A DNA stretch of 64,000 nucleotides from contig JALPQD010000005.1 of assembly GCA_023101885.1 (NCBI GenBank), forward strand, positions 2,313,020-2,377,019, given 5' to 3'. A model generated the notes under the pieces. The model was not told the DNA's origin. It made no database searches and worked only from the letters and a program-made list of their open reading frames with translations. A program made the position numbers and the translations under genes. Shown piece by piece: positions 63,655 through 64,000 of the stretch. The DNA comes from Typhlomys cinereus. Its lineage: Eukaryota; Chordata; Mammalia; Rodentia; Platacanthomyidae. Position 1 is the first letter of the stretch, and each line of letters begins with the position of its first letter.

Positions 63655-64000
63655 TGATACTTTTTTTTTCAAAGGTCACTAATTCTATTTATTAAAATAT
63701 TAACTTGAAAATTTGGGTAAATAGATATAAGCATTTTTTAATAAAAAACATTTTCTTCCACACCTCTTTACGTTTTTTAGGTTTGACTTTTGTTTCAATG
63801 CACATGAAAACTAGACTAGAAGCTGGTTCTGCCCAGTTCAACCTGATCACTTGAGTCTTGTAAACAGATTCCAAACGGCAGCACAATTCCCCTTCCATCT
63901 TATCCCTTTTTAGGACAGTAGTGCACGTTACCAGCTGAAGGTTCATGGGGACACTGGCTCGTGTGCTCATTATCTGTTTCTTCAGCCCATTTTTTTTTTT
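63655..64000 (-). pseudogene. Probable processed pseudogene, 3' part
   Basis: On the minus strand the sequence ends with AATAAA (63688-63693), about 18 bases before a genomic A run (63661-63669), as in a retrocopied mRNA. A 92-codon frame (63692-63970) is open but I do not recognise the protein, and it may be untranslated sequence. The copy appears to continue beyond the right edge. Alternatives are a retroposon of unknown type or a real 3' exon. The genomic A run favours a retrocopy. Confidence 0.4.

Noticed and set aside
1..64000. Bacterial or viral operon, toxin or defence system
   Set aside because: No compact coding, no operon structure and no viral coding region. Repeats and composition are those of a rodent nuclear genome, with only LTR remnants of endogenous retroelements.

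Overview
This window is mammalian nuclear DNA from a rodent, and I find no intact protein-coding gene, rRNA or tRNA gene in it. Almost everything recognisable is interspersed or simple repeat. The organism guess rests on the SINE mix: 7SL-derived B1 copies, tRNA-like ID and ID-B1 (B4-type) copies, B2/B3-like copies, and above all about fifteen copies of a 200-300 bp tRNA-headed SINE with a CA-rich tail. The youngest copies of that SINE end in AATAAA motifs, and at least one also carries a T run. That combination recalls the Dip family of jerboas and relatives (Dipodoidea), so I call these copies 'Dip-like'. Family names come from memory of consensus sequences, not from a library search. The superfamily calls are firmer than the exact family names. 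The Dipodoidea assignment is an inference at roughly 50-60 percent.

Layout. 1-11.2 kb is mostly single-copy DNA with scattered B1, Dip-like, L2, MIR and L1 fragments. 11.2-15 kb holds a solo LTR, then an old L1 on the minus strand (11770-14040) cut by later insertions, then two Dip-like SINEs. 15-21 kb is fairly GC-rich single-copy DNA with few repeats. 21.1-23.2 kb is an L1 3' end whose polypurine tract has grown into a 560 bp GAAA/GGAA tract. 28.6-30.1 kb is an L1 with a 5' inversion of the twin-priming kind. 33.7-34.2 kb is the most CpG-dense stretch. 35-38 kb holds a second purine tract, Dip-like SINEs and LTRs. 40.3-40.95 kb is one LTR inserted in another. 42-44 kb is quiet, AT-rich, possibly conserved DNA. 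44-48.8 kb is packed with SINEs, a GATA/GACA (Bkm-like) array and an LTR hit by three SINEs. 50.8-54.5 kb is an old L1 backbone broken by many insertions, ending in a B1 that contains a Dip-like SINE that contains another inverted L1. 55-63.6 kb is mainly single-copy DNA with a third GGAA tract and a few SINEs. The window ends in what looks like a processed pseudogene on the minus strand.

No genes here work together. The informative content is the insertion history, which can be ordered from target-site duplications, plus a few single-copy stretches that could be regulatory. The long open reading frames lie in purine tracts, CA/TG repeats or L1 remnants and are not genes. I found no evidence of a new biological system.
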